Below are positions 1 to 8,766 of a DNA stretch of 64,000 nt, piece by piece (position 1 is the stretch's first letter; every line of letters starts with the position of its first letter). The position numbers and the translations under genes were made by a program. The DNA is taken from contig CAYOQR010000001.1 of the NCBI GenBank assembly GCA_964406155.1, positions 150,490 through 214,489 on the forward strand, written 5' to 3'. This DNA comes from Dongia_B sp964406155 (lineage in GTDB: Bacteria; Pseudomonadota; Alphaproteobacteria; Dongiales; Dongiaceae). The notes beneath the pieces were generated by a model. That model was not told the DNA's origin. It saw only the letters and a list, made by a program, of their open reading frames with translations, and did not search any database.

Positions 1-1308
1 AAGATCCGCAAGGGCATCAAGTTCCAGTCCGGCAACGACCTGACCGCCGAGGATGCCGCCTTCTCGCTGCAGCGTTACGTGATTCTCGACAAGAATCCGG
101 CCTTCATCATGAACCAGTTCGGCCTGACCAAGGACAACGCCAAGGAAAAGATTCGCGCCAAGGATCCCTACACCCTGGAAATCGAATTGGATAAAGCCTA
201 TTCGCCGAGCTTTTTCCTGAACTGCATCACCTATACCAGCTCGATCGTCGACAAGAAGCTGGTCATGTCGCATGACCAGAATGGCGATCTGGGCAATGCC
301 TGGCTGAAGACCAACTATGCCGGTTCCGGCCCCTTCTTCCTCAAGGAATGGAAGCCGAACCAGTCGCTGATCCTCACCACGAACCCGCACTACTGGGACG
401 GCGTGCCGAAGATCAAGCGCGTGCTGATCAAGAACGTGACCGAAAGCGCCACCCAGCAGTTGCTGCTGCAGAAGGGTGACGTCGACATCGCCCGCAACGT
501 GACCGGCGACCAGCTAACGGCCCTGGAGCAGGACAAGGACGTGAAGCTGCAATCGGCTTCCAAGGCGACCTTGTGGTATCTCGGCCTCAACGTGAAGAAC
601 CCGAACCTCGCCAAGCCGGAAGTCCGCAAGGCCCTGAAGTACCTGATCGACTATGACGGCCTTGCCAAGACCCTCTTCAAGGGCGTCGGCAAACCACACC
701 AGACCATCCTGCCGGAAGGCCAGCTAGGTGCTTCGACCGACACGCCTTACACACTGAATATCGAGAAGGCCAAGGAACTCCTGAAGCAGGCCGGCCTGCC
801 GGATGGCTTTAGCGTCACCATGGACACCACCAACAAGACGGAGACCATGGAACTGGCGCAGGCCATTCAGTCCACCTGGGCCAAGGCCGGTGTGAAGCTG
901 GAGATCAAGCCGGCCGACAACAAGCAGACCCTGACCAAGTACCGCGCCCGCCAGCATGATATTTATATCGGCGTCTGGGGCTCGGACTATCAGGATCCGC
1001 ATTCCAATGCGGAAGGTTATGCGACCAACGCCGACAACGCCGACAATGCCGAGCACAAGCTGCTGGCCTGGCGTAACTCCTGGTTCATCCCGGATCTGAC
1101 CAAGGAGGTCTATGCCGCGCGTGACGAGATGGACAATGCCAAGCGCGTTGCCATGTACCAGGACATCCAGAAGAAGGTGCTGGATGACGGTCCCTACGTG
1201 ATCATGTTCCAGCAGATCGAAACCGCGGCGGTCAAGAAGAGCGTCGACGGTTTCGTTGTTGGTCCCAGCTTCGACCTCGACCTCTATCACGACGTCGTCA
1301 AGCACTGA
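1..1308 (+). CDS. ABC transporter substrate-binding protein, family 5 (5' end outside window)
   Basis: This is a periplasmic binding protein of the dipeptide/oligopeptide/nickel type (SBP family 5). The reading frame is open from base 1, so the signal peptide and the start of the mature domain lie upstream; 435 residues are visible. The family pattern GSGPFFLKEW followed by NPHYWDG lies at visible residues 108-125, and the C-terminal half carries the usual VRKALKYLIDYDGL stretch. It is followed within 30 bp by two permeases and two ATPases on the same strand, so it is the substrate-capturing subunit of that importer. The substrate cannot be read from sequence; peptides, opines or other amino compounds are all possible. 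Confidence 0.93.
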   Translation, partial: KIRKGIKFQSGNDLTAEDAAFSLQRYVILDKNPAFIMNQFGLTKDNAKEKIRAKDPYTLEIELDKAYSPSFFLNCITYTSSIVDKKLVMSHDQNGDLGNAWLKTNYAGSGPFFLKEWKPNQSLILTTNPHYWDGVPKIKRVLIKNVTESATQQLLLQKGDVDIARNVTGDQLTALEQDKDVKLQSASKATLWYLGLNVKNPNLAKPEVRKALKYLIDYDGLAKTLFKGVGKPHQTILPEGQLGASTDTPYTLNIEKAKELLKQAGLPDGFSVTMDTTNKTETMELAQAIQSTWAKAGVKLEIKPADNKQTLTKYRARQHDIYIGVWGSDYQDPHSNAEGYATNADNADNAEHKLLAWRNSWFIPDLTKEVYAARDEMDNAKRVAMYQDIQKKVLDDGPYVIMFQQIETAAVKKSVDGFVVGPSFDLDLYHDVVKH

Positions 1309-1336
1309 CGTCTGACAGGGGTTAGGGTTAAGCGAC

Positions 1337-2338
1337 ATGAAGGCGAGTATCCGGGTCGTTTTCTCGGTGATCACCACCCTGCTCGGGCTGCTGATGATCA
1401 CTTTCGTGATCGGCCGTGTTCTGCCGGTCGACCCGGTACTCGCCGTTGTCGGCGATCATGCGCCGAAGGAGCTGTATGACCGCACCCGGATCGAGATGGG
1501 ATTGAACCTCCCGATCTGGGAACAGTTCCTGATCTATCTCAGCCACGTCTTGCGTGGCGATCTCGGCATGTCCTTGCGCACCGGCCATCCGGTGCTCGAG
1601 GACATCGCCAATGTCTTCCCCGCCACCTTGGAACTCGCCACCGCCGGCACGCTGATCGGCGTCATCATCGGCGTGCCCGCCGGCGTCTGGGCGGCGGTCA
1701 ACAAGGACCGCTGGCAAGACCACGTCGTGCGCTTCATCGGCCTCTTCGGCTATTCCGTCCCGGTCTTCTGGCTGGGCCTCATGGGTCTGCTGCTGTTCTA
1801 TGCCAAGCTGGAATGGCTGCCCGGCCCCGGCCGGCTCGATTTCGGCTATGAGGACATGATCGAACCGGTCACCGGCATCATGACCATCGACACGCTGATC
1901 AGCGGCGATATGGAGATGTTCAAGAATGCCCTGATGCATCTCATCCTGCCGGCTTCGATCCTCGGCTATTACTCGCTCGCTTACATCAGCCGCATGACCC
2001 GGTCCCTGATGCTGGGTCAGATGCGCCAGGAATATATCCTGACCGCGCGGGTCAAGGGCGTCAGTGAACGCGTCATCATCTGGCGCCATGCCATGGGCAA
2101 TATCCGGGTGCCGCTGCTGACCGTGATCGTCCTCTCCTATGCCACGCTGCTGGAAGGTTCGGTGTTGACCGAGACCGTCTTCGTCTGGCGCGGCCTCGGC
2201 CTTTACATCACGGACTCGCTCTTTGCCGTCGACATGACCGCCGTGCTGGGCGGCACGCTGGTCGTCGGCACCGTCTTCATCCTGATCAATATGCTGACCG
2301 ATATTGCCTATCGTGTCCTCGATCCGCGTGCGCGTTGA
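1337..2338 (+). CDS. ABC transporter permease, DppB-like
   Basis: Inner-membrane permease of a dipeptide/oligopeptide-type importer, 333 residues, the usual length for DppB. A hydrophobic first segment at residues 8-30 is followed by the periplasmic loop typical of DppB and then a BPD_transp_1 domain. The cytoplasmic EAA-type coupling loop (YILTARVKGVSERVIIW) is at about residues 230-250. It starts 28 bp after the binding-protein stop and ends 16 bp before the next permease, so it is in the same operon. It should pair with the DppC-like permease that follows. Substrate unknown. Confidence 0.93.
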   Translation: MKASIRVVFSVITTLLGLLMITFVIGRVLPVDPVLAVVGDHAPKELYDRTRIEMGLNLPIWEQFLIYLSHVLRGDLGMSLRTGHPVLEDIANVFPATLELATAGTLIGVIIGVPAGVWAAVNKDRWQDHVVRFIGLFGYSVPVFWLGLMGLLLFYAKLEWLPGPGRLDFGYEDMIEPVTGIMTIDTLISGDMEMFKNALMHLILPASILGYYSLAYISRMTRSLMLGQMRQEYILTARVKGVSERVIIWRHAMGNIRVPLLTVIVLSYATLLEGSVLTETVFVWRGLGLYITDSLFAVDMTAVLGGTLVVGTVFILINMLTDIAYRVLDPRAR

Positions 2339-2354
2339 GAGAGGCCCCTAATAA

Positions 2355-3311
2355 ATGACCCTCGCCAACGACAACCTCCCCGCCCCCCGCCCGGCGCCCA
2401 CGCCGCGCCAGACCGCCGTCACCTGGCGCGACTGGCTGCTGACCGATACGCCGCATTCACGGCTGCAGGCGCGCATGGGCCGGGCCTATCTGGGCTGGCG
2501 CAGCTTCGCTCGTAATCCGCTGGCCATGGCCGGGCTGATCATCTTCATCATCCTGGTCCTCATGGCGATCTTTGCGCCCTTCCTCAGCAGCCATGATCCG
2601 CTGGCCGGCGATCTCGAACATCGTCTTCTGCCGCCCGACGACACCTTCCTGCTGGGGACCGACCAGCAGGGCCGCGATCTGTGGAGCCGCATCGTCTACG
2701 GCTCGCGGGTGACGCTGATGATCGTCTTCCTGACCGCGGTCACGGCAGCGCCGATCGGCCTCGTCATCGGCACTGTCGCTGGCTATGCCGGCGGCTGGAT
2801 CGAAGCCGCATTGATGCGCTTCACCGATATCTTCCTCGCCTTCCCGCGCCTGATCCTGGCGCTCGCCTTCGCCGCTGCGCTCGGCCCCGGCATCGTCAAT
2901 GCCGTGTTGGCGATCTCGCTGACGGTCTGGCCGGCCTATGCCCGTATCGCTCGGGCCGAGACCCTGGCCGTGCGCAATTCCGATTATGTTGCTGCTGCCC
3001 GCATGAGCGGCGCCTCCGCCCTGCGCATCATTGTCGGCCAGGTCATGCCGATGTGCATGCCCTCGCTGATCGTCCGCGTCTCGCTCGACATGGCCGGCAT
3101 CATCCTGACCGCTGCCGGCCTCGGTTTCCTCGGCCTCGGCGCCCAGCCACCCATGCCCGAATGGGGCGCCATGGTCTCCAGCGGCCGCGAGCATCTGCTC
3201 GACCAATGGTGGATCTCCACCTTCCCCGGCATCGCCATCTTCGTCGTCAGTCTCGGCTTCAACCTGATCGGCGACGGGTTGCGCGACGTGCTCGACCCGC
3301 GCGAGCAGTGA
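2355..3311 (+). CDS. ABC transporter permease, DppC-like
   Basis: Second permease of the importer, 318 residues. The N-terminal 60 residues are proline-rich and cytoplasmic. The first membrane segment is at about 55-78, followed by the DppC signature LLGTDQQGRDLWSRIVYG at about 97-114. The EAA loop (NSDYVAAARMSGASALRIIV) is at about 208-227. The C terminus DGLRDVLDPR is typical of DppC. It lies between the DppB-like and ATPase genes with short gaps. A long open frame in another phase overlaps the second half of this gene and runs into the ATPase; it is a GC-rich shadow. Confidence 0.93.
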   Translation: MTLANDNLPAPRPAPTPRQTAVTWRDWLLTDTPHSRLQARMGRAYLGWRSFARNPLAMAGLIIFIILVLMAIFAPFLSSHDPLAGDLEHRLLPPDDTFLLGTDQQGRDLWSRIVYGSRVTLMIVFLTAVTAAPIGLVIGTVAGYAGGWIEAALMRFTDIFLAFPRLILALAFAAALGPGIVNAVLAISLTVWPAYARIARAETLAVRNSDYVAAARMSGASALRIIVGQVMPMCMPSLIVRVSLDMAGIILTAAGLGFLGLGAQPPMPEWGAMVSSGREHLLDQWWISTFPGIAIFVVSLGFNLIGDGLRDVLDPREQ

Positions 3312-3322
3312 GGAACGATAGT

Positions 3323-4174
3323 ATGACGGTGCCTCTGCTCCAGGTCGAGAACCTCAACATCCGTTTCGAGACGCCGACCGGCATCGCCCATGTGGTGCGG
3401 GATGTCTCCTTCACCATGGGCCGTGAGAAACTGGCGATCGTCGGCGAATCCGGCTCCGGCAAGTCGCAGAGTGTCCGCGCCATTCTCGGCCTGACGCCGG
3501 GTCAGGTGACGGCCGACAGGCTGGAATTCAACGGCGAGAACCTCCAAGGCCTTGATCTCGCGCAATGGCGCAAGATCCGCGGCAAGCGCATCTCCATGGT
3601 GATGCAGGACCCGAAATACTCGCTCAATCCGGTGATGCGGATCGGCGATCAACTGCTGGAAGCCTGCCGCGACGGCTATGCCGGCAAGGCCGCCAAGGCG
3701 CGTGCCATGGAGATGCTGACGGCGGTGAAGATCCGCGACCCCGAGCGAGTCTATCGCGCCTGGCCGCATGAACTGTCCGGCGGCATGGGACAGCGTGCCA
3801 TGATCGCCATGATGCTGATCACCGAACCGGAATTGCTGATCGCCGACGAGCCGACCTCGGCCCTCGATGTCACCGTGCGGCTGCAGGTGCTGGCGATCCT
3901 CGATGATCTGGTGAAGACCCGCGACATGGGCCTCATCTTCATCAGCCACGACCTCAATCTGGTCGGCTCGTTCTGCGACCGTATCCTCGTCATGTATGCC
4001 GGCCAGGTGATGGAGGAGCTGGATGCGCAGCATCTCAGCGAAGCGCAGCATCCCTATACCAAGGGCCTGCTTGCCTGCCTGCCGGAACTCGGCAAGCCGG
4101 TCCAGGCGTTGCGCACCTTGAAACGCGATCCGGCCTGGAAACTGCCGCGCGGCAAGCACGAGGCAACACGATGA
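3323..4174 (+). CDS. ABC transporter ATP-binding protein, DppD-like
   Basis: Cytoplasmic ATPase of the importer, 283 residues. Walker A GESGSGKS is at 41-48, the signature LSGGMGQR at about 152, Walker B LLIADEPTSALD at about 171-182 and the switch region ISHDLNLV at about 208. The ATG at 3323 is 11 bp after the permease stop and fits the family N terminus. A longer frame reaching back to 2681 would overlap the permease and is rejected. The protein is shorter than typical DppD (about 320-330 residues) because most of the C-terminal oligopeptide-transporter extension is missing. It overlaps the next ATPase by 4 bp (ATGA), so the two are translationally coupled. Confidence 0.93.
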   Translation: MTVPLLQVENLNIRFETPTGIAHVVRDVSFTMGREKLAIVGESGSGKSQSVRAILGLTPGQVTADRLEFNGENLQGLDLAQWRKIRGKRISMVMQDPKYSLNPVMRIGDQLLEACRDGYAGKAAKARAMEMLTAVKIRDPERVYRAWPHELSGGMGQRAMIAMMLITEPELLIADEPTSALDVTVRLQVLAILDDLVKTRDMGLIFISHDLNLVGSFCDRILVMYAGQVMEELDAQHLSEAQHPYTKGLLACLPELGKPVQALRTLKRDPAWKLPRGKHEATR

Positions 4175-5001
4175 CGGCCGGTGGTAGAATGACGCCAGCC
4201 AATGAGGCAGCCAATGAGTCTGGCGCGATGATCGGGATCGACAATCTCAGCGTCAGCTTCGGCGCCGGCAAGGAACAGGTGCTGGCCGTCAAGGATGTCA
4301 GCTTCCATGTCGCCAAGGGCGAAAGCTTTGGATTGGTCGGCGAGTCCGGCTCCGGTAAATCGACGGTGCTGCGGGTCCTGGCCGGGCTCAATCCGCATTG
4401 GAAGGGCAAGATCGCCATCGCCGGCCGCGATCTCGCGGCGAAGCGCGACCGCAAGTTCTTCCAGCTCGTGCAGATGGTGTTCCAGGATCCCTATGGGTCG
4501 CTGCATCCCAAGCACACGATCGACCGCATTCTCTCGGAGCCGATGGCGATCCATGGCATCAAGGACATCGAACAGCGCATCACTGCGATGCTCGACCAGG
4601 TGCAACTTGGCCACGCCTTCCGCTTCCGCTATCCCCACCAGCTTTCCGGCGGGCAGCGCCAACGCGTCGCCATCGCCCGCGCTTTGATCCTGAAGCCACA
4701 AGTCGTGCTGCTGGACGAACCTACCTCGGCCCTCGACGTCTCGATCCAGGCGGAAATTCTCAACCTGCTGGCCGATCTGCGGCGTGAGCTCGGCCTCACC
4801 TATATCCTGGTCAGCCACGATCTCGCCGTGGTCGGCCAGATGTGCGACCGCCTCGCCCTCATGCGCAAGGGCGAGATCGTCGAACTGGCCAAGGCCAGCG
4901 AACTCTCCGCCGGCACCCTCACTCATCCCTATTCCAAACAGCTGCTGGTCGCCAGCAAGGGCTACAACCGCGCCGCCATCGATGCGTTTGCGGATTTTTG
5001 A
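4171..5001 (+). CDS. ABC transporter ATP-binding protein, DppF-like
   Basis: Second ATPase of the importer, 276 residues. Walker A GESGSGKS is at 57-64, the signature LSGGQRQR at about 158, Walker B VVLLDEPTSALDVS at about 179-192 and the switch LVSHDLAVV at about 212. The start overlaps the previous stop by ATGA. An in-frame ATG 18 bp further on is also possible. Like its partner it is short for the family and lacks the usual long C-terminal region, ending soon after the THPYSKQLL motif. This is the last gene of the operon; no clear terminator follows. Confidence 0.92.
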   Translation: MTAGGRMTPANEAANESGAMIGIDNLSVSFGAGKEQVLAVKDVSFHVAKGESFGLVGESGSGKSTVLRVLAGLNPHWKGKIAIAGRDLAAKRDRKFFQLVQMVFQDPYGSLHPKHTIDRILSEPMAIHGIKDIEQRITAMLDQVQLGHAFRFRYPHQLSGGQRQRVAIARALILKPQVVLLDEPTSALDVSIQAEILNLLADLRRELGLTYILVSHDLAVVGQMCDRLALMRKGEIVELAKASELSAGTLTHPYSKQLLVASKGYNRAAIDAFADF

Positions 5002-5236
5002 ACAGGCCTGATCTGCTCGACGGGGTACCGGTCCTCATGTGCCGGCATCACCCTTTTGCGACATTATTGCCTATCCGGCCCTAAAAGCCGCCATTAGCTG
5101 GATCAGTGTTGGCGCTTTGCCGCCGGATCGGGTATCTAGCGCCCATCGCCACCCTGAATTGCCGGCAGTTGCACATCGATCCCGCCAGTCGCGCAGGATC
5201 CAGGTGGCCCTTGATCCATTGAATAGATTGAAAAAA

Positions 5237-7276
5237 ATGCCTTTTCCAGCGACCAACCCTGCCCTCGACCGTGCCCTGCTCGACCGTGGCTATCTCGAAC
5301 CGACGCCCGTGCAGCAGGCGGTCCTGGAAGCGGAGGCTGCCGGGCGTGACCTGCTGGTTTCGGCCCAGACCGGCTCCGGCAAGACGGTCGCCTTCGGCCT
5401 GGCTTTCGCCGAGACCATCCTCGGCACGGCCGAGCGCCTGCCCCGCGCGGGGGCGCCCCTGGCGCTGATCATCGCGCCGACCCGCGAACTGGCGATGCAG
5501 GTGCATGGCGAATTGAGCTGGCTCTATGCCGAGGCCGGCGCCCGGGTGGTTTCCTGCGTCGGCGGCATGGACGCCCGTCGCGAGGCCCGCGCTTTGGCGG
5601 ATGGCTGTCATATCGTCGTCGCCACACCGGGCCGCCTGCGCGACCATCTGGAACGCGGGCAGATCGATACCCATGCCCTGCGGGTCGTGGTCCTGGACGA
5701 GGCCGATGAAATGCTCGATCTCGGCTTCCGGGAAGATCTGGAATTTATCCTCGATGCAACGCCGCCGCAGCGTCGCACCCTGCTCTTCTCCGCCACCATC
5801 GCCAAGGATATCGTCAGTCTGGCGCGGGAATATCAGCGCGATGCCTTGCGCATCGATACGATGTCGCAGAACGAGCCCCATGGCGATATCGAATACCGCG
5901 CCATCCGGATCGGCGCCCGGGACACCGAACATGCCATCGTCAATGTGCTGCGGCATATCGAACCACGCGCCAGCATCATCTTCTGCCATACCCGCGAGGC
6001 GGTGCGCCGGCTGCATGGCAGCTTGCTGGAGCGCGGTTTCGATGTCGTGGCCCTGTCCGGCGAGTTAACCCAGAACGAGCGCAGCCACGCGCTCCAGGCC
6101 CTGCGCGACGGCCATGCCCGCGTCTGCGTCGCCACCGATGTCGCGGCGCGCGGCCTCGATCTGCCGGATCTCGGCCTTGTCATCCATGCCGATATTCCCA
6201 CCAACCGCGCGACGCTCCTGCATCGCAGCGGCCGGACCGGGCGGGCCGGACGCAAGGGCGTCTGTGCCCTGCTGGTACCCTTCTCGAAGCGACGCCGGGT
6301 CGAGCAATTGCTGCATTCGGCCAATGTCACCGCGACCTGGAGCGATCCGCCCAGCGCCGATGCGGTCCGCGCCCGCGACCAGGAGCGCCTGCTGGAAGAT
6401 CCGATCCTGACCGAAGCGGCGACCGAGGAAGATCTGACGCTGGCGCGCACCCTGCTCACCGGCCGCTCCGCCGAGGATATCGCCGCCGCGCTGATCCGGC
6501 TCTATCGCGCGAAGCTCCCGGCGCCGGAAGATATTTTCATCCCGCCCTTCCGCGAGGAACGCAGCGACCGCCGCCGTGACCGTCGCGACGGCGAGTCCGA
6601 TGGCGGCCGGCGCGCGGAAGGCCGCCCGCCCCGCGAATACCGTGGCAACAGCGAGAACATGGTCACCTTCCGCATCAGCGCTGGCCGGCATCAGAATGCC
6701 GATCCGAAATGGCTGCTGCCGATGCTCTGCCGCCGCGGTCAGGTGACCAAGAAGGAGATCGGTGCGATCCGTATCTTTGACCGGGAATCCATCGTCGAAA
6801 TCAGCCGCGAGGCGGCGGCAGGCTTCACCGAAGCCCTGCGGCAAAATCCCGAGAGCGACATCCGCATCGAGCCGGCGGATGCTCCTCGCCCGGAACGCCG
6901 CGAAGATGGTGCACCGGTGCGCCGCGCCGACCGCCCGGTTCGGAGCAAGCATCAGGACGGCAAGTCGAGCCCTGACCGAGATGCCGATGACAGGCCTAAC
7001 GCGCCCTGGAAAGCCGGCAAAAAGCCTTATGGCAAACCGGGCTTCGACAAACGCAAAGGCGACAAGCCGCAGGATGAACAGCCTCGGCATGAAAAGCCGC
7101 GCGGCGAAAAATCGCGACCTGAGAAATCGTGGAATGAGAAGCCACGGGACAAGAGCTTGTCTCGTGAGCACCCGGATCAGCGGGACAGAAAGCCGCGCAA
7201 ACCCACTCCCGAAGCGGCGGCAGCTACGGCAAAGAAACTGAAGAAGAAGCTCAAGAAACTGAAGAAGGGCAAATAG
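5237..7276 (+). CDS. DEAD-box ATP-dependent RNA helicase, DbpA/CsdA type
   Basis: RNA helicase of 679 residues acting on structured RNA, probably ribosomal precursors by analogy with DbpA and CsdA. All core motifs are present: the Q-motif region near 20-27, AQTGSGKT at 43-50, PTRELA, TPGR, DEAD at 154-157, SAT near 185, VATDVAARGLD, and HRSGRTGRAGR near 330. A DbpA-type RNA-binding domain follows at about 472-545. The last 110 residues are a very basic, disordered tail ending in repeated lysines. The ATG at 5237 is preceded by an A-rich stretch. The open frame extends upstream to 5039, but those residues look non-coding, so I chose 5237. The gene stands alone. Confidence 0.93.
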   Translation: MPFPATNPALDRALLDRGYLEPTPVQQAVLEAEAAGRDLLVSAQTGSGKTVAFGLAFAETILGTAERLPRAGAPLALIIAPTRELAMQVHGELSWLYAEAGARVVSCVGGMDARREARALADGCHIVVATPGRLRDHLERGQIDTHALRVVVLDEADEMLDLGFREDLEFILDATPPQRRTLLFSATIAKDIVSLAREYQRDALRIDTMSQNEPHGDIEYRAIRIGARDTEHAIVNVLRHIEPRASIIFCHTREAVRRLHGSLLERGFDVVALSGELTQNERSHALQALRDGHARVCVATDVAARGLDLPDLGLVIHADIPTNRATLLHRSGRTGRAGRKGVCALLVPFSKRRRVEQLLHSANVTATWSDPPSADAVRARDQERLLEDPILTEAATEEDLTLARTLLTGRSAEDIAAALIRLYRAKLPAPEDIFIPPFREERSDRRRDRRDGESDGGRRAEGRPPREYRGNSENMVTFRISAGRHQNADPKWLLPMLCRRGQVTKKEIGAIRIFDRESIVEISREAAAGFTEALRQNPESDIRIEPADAPRPERREDGAPVRRADRPVRSKHQDGKSSPDRDADDRPNAPWKAGKKPYGKPGFDKRKGDKPQDEQPRHEKPRGEKSRPEKSWNEKPRDKSLSREHPDQRDRKPRKPTPEAAAATAKKLKKKLKKLKKGK

Positions 7277-7571
7277 GAGCCCAAGCACACCCGGAATTGC
7301 TGTTCGAGACAGCCCTGGGATTCAATTTGCCGGTGTCAGCTATGGCTACTGACATCCATAAGCATAATGAACTTCGGCGCTATACCATCAAATAAATAAT
7401 ACAACCTAGGATTTCTATTCTTTTAATCACACCCCTCTTGATTTAATTTGGGCTCGCGTCGGGAGTAAAGTTGCCAATCAGGAAGGCAACTTTTCCGTCA
7501 GTCTCAATTCTGGGACAGGAATCGCTCTATCTGATGCGGCCGCATACCCGATTGTCGGTAGTCAGGATAAC
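7277..7571. other. AT-rich intergenic region
   Basis: This 295 bp stretch between the helicase and a lipoprotein gene is clearly richer in A and T than its surroundings. I see a short inverted repeat, GTTGCC/GGCAAC, near 7469-7489 and A/T-rich tracts around 7370-7445. No ORF, tRNA or convincing terminator is visible. It probably holds the promoter of the following gene. Confidence 0.5.
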
Positions 7572-8234
7572 TTGGGGGTTATTTTGTATATTAGAATATT
7601 GAGCTGCCTAACGTTTCTGGTAACTGCGGCTTGCAGTTATCCTGTCACAGTCGCACCAGCACCAGCATTGGATGTCTATGCGTCCTACACTGAAAAATTG
7701 CCTGGCAAGTATGCCTTACTTGTCGAAGCAACTTCACTTTCACGCACAATCGCCGCGACTGGCCAAGCCTGCAGCGCACATAATTATCCGGCGAATGCGA
7801 ACGAAGCCTTCAAGGTATCGGCAGTAAAAACAATAGAAGGCCTCGTTGAAACAATCGAGGTCGTCTCCACGCCGATGAGCCGAGAGACAATGGGGCAAAA
7901 AGGCTATCGCGGTTTAATCATCGTGAAGGCAGATGACTATAGTGCCCGGCTGATGTTTGTTCCGGATTTCTGGAGCGCCACAGCCACAGCCTCCGCTGAC
8001 GTGTCTGGCAGCATCGTCATTGATGGTCCAAATGGACGATTGTTTGGAACATCGAGTTCCTCTACGCGCACTGTCGATCAGCAAACCGGCTCCTGTGGAG
8101 CTGGCGCTCAGATCATCGGACAAGCTACCTCAATGGCCATCAAAGAATTGTTCGAGCGACTTGGCGAGCGCTTAGCCAATGAGCCCAAGTTGCGTACAGC
8201 CCCGACCCAAGCTTCTAACAGCCCATCGAGTTAA
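7572..8234 (+). CDS. putative lipoprotein of unknown function
   Basis: Predicted exported protein of 220 residues. A basic/hydrophobic N terminus leads to VTAAC with Cys21 as the likely lipidated residue, although the -3 position (Thr) is not ideal. The start is TTG, 5 bp after AGGATAAC. Another TTG lies 12 bp further on. The mature part is rich in Ser/Thr, with a patch of small residues around 165-185 and two further Cys. I do not recognise the family. Base composition is AT-richer than the neighbours, so it may be a recent acquisition. It stands alone. Confidence 0.7.
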   Translation: MGVILYIRILSCLTFLVTAACSYPVTVAPAPALDVYASYTEKLPGKYALLVEATSLSRTIAATGQACSAHNYPANANEAFKVSAVKTIEGLVETIEVVSTPMSRETMGQKGYRGLIIVKADDYSARLMFVPDFWSATATASADVSGSIVIDGPNGRLFGTSSSSTRTVDQQTGSCGAGAQIIGQATSMAIKELFERLGERLANEPKLRTAPTQASNSPSS

Positions 8235-8248
8235 CCGAGCAGGACAAG

Positions 8249-8288
8249 GGCAGCGGCAGCATGGGGATGAGAGGATGCTGCCGCTGCC
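8249..8288. repeat. 14-bp perfect inverted repeat (hairpin)
   Basis: GGCAGCGGCAGCAT at 8249-8262 is the exact reverse complement of 8275-8288, with a 12-nt loop. It begins 15 bp after the lipoprotein stop and lies before the end of a convergent small gene. No T-run follows on either strand, so it is a strong stem-loop but not a textbook intrinsic terminator. Confidence 0.75.
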
Positions 8289-8350
8289 AGGGATATCGCC
8301 GCTGCGGTCGTGGCGCGGCGCAACCGGCGATCCCTTCAAAACATTGGCGA

Positions 8351-8662
8351 TCAGGCCATCCAGCCGCGTTTCACCGGAATGAGCTGATAGATCAGGCCGG
8401 GCTCCACCAGGACCTCTCCCTCTTTCATATGGCGCAGGTCATAGCTGCCGTCGCGATGACGCGGCGCCAGCCCGGCGAAGACATAACGGTAGCCGCGCCC
8501 GTCCTTGACCACATCCGTGACCGGCTGGCTGCGGTAATAGGCCACCACCTCGCCATCCGGTTTCGGATCAACGAGGCGGAAATAATCGGCGGGTGGCTCG
8601 GTGTTGCGGTAGATGAGCGGAAGATGCCGCACGATGATCTCCGGATGTGAACTTGTTCTCAC
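8351..8662 (-). CDS. small hypothetical protein
   Basis: A 103-residue soluble protein of no family I recognise. It has no signal peptide or membrane segment and is rich in charged and aromatic residues (DYFRLVDPKPDGEVVAYYR near 27-45). The GTG start at 8662 is the only initiation codon in the frame, with a weak ribosome site. Plausible coding-like residues continue for 14 codons upstream to a TGA, so the real N terminus could be missing or frameshifted. It converges on the lipoprotein and sits about 100 bp downstream of the GTPase gene. Confidence 0.5.
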   Translation of the reverse strand: MRTSSHPEIIVRHLPLIYRNTEPPADYFRLVDPKPDGEVVAYYRSQPVTDVVKDGRGYRYVFAGLAPRHRDGSYDLRHMKEGEVLVEPGLIYQLIPVKRGWMA

Positions 8663-8766
8663 TCCAGAGATATCGCCCCGGCCGATAAAGATGCCATGGG
8701 GGCCGTTTCACCGGCGCATTAAAGCCCCGTAAAATCGGCGCCCGAATCAGAAAAGAAAGTGGCCGC

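Noticed and set aside
2681..3322. N-terminal extension of the DppD-like protein
   Set aside because: It overlaps the permease gene in another phase, is Arg/His-rich, and the family start is at 3323.
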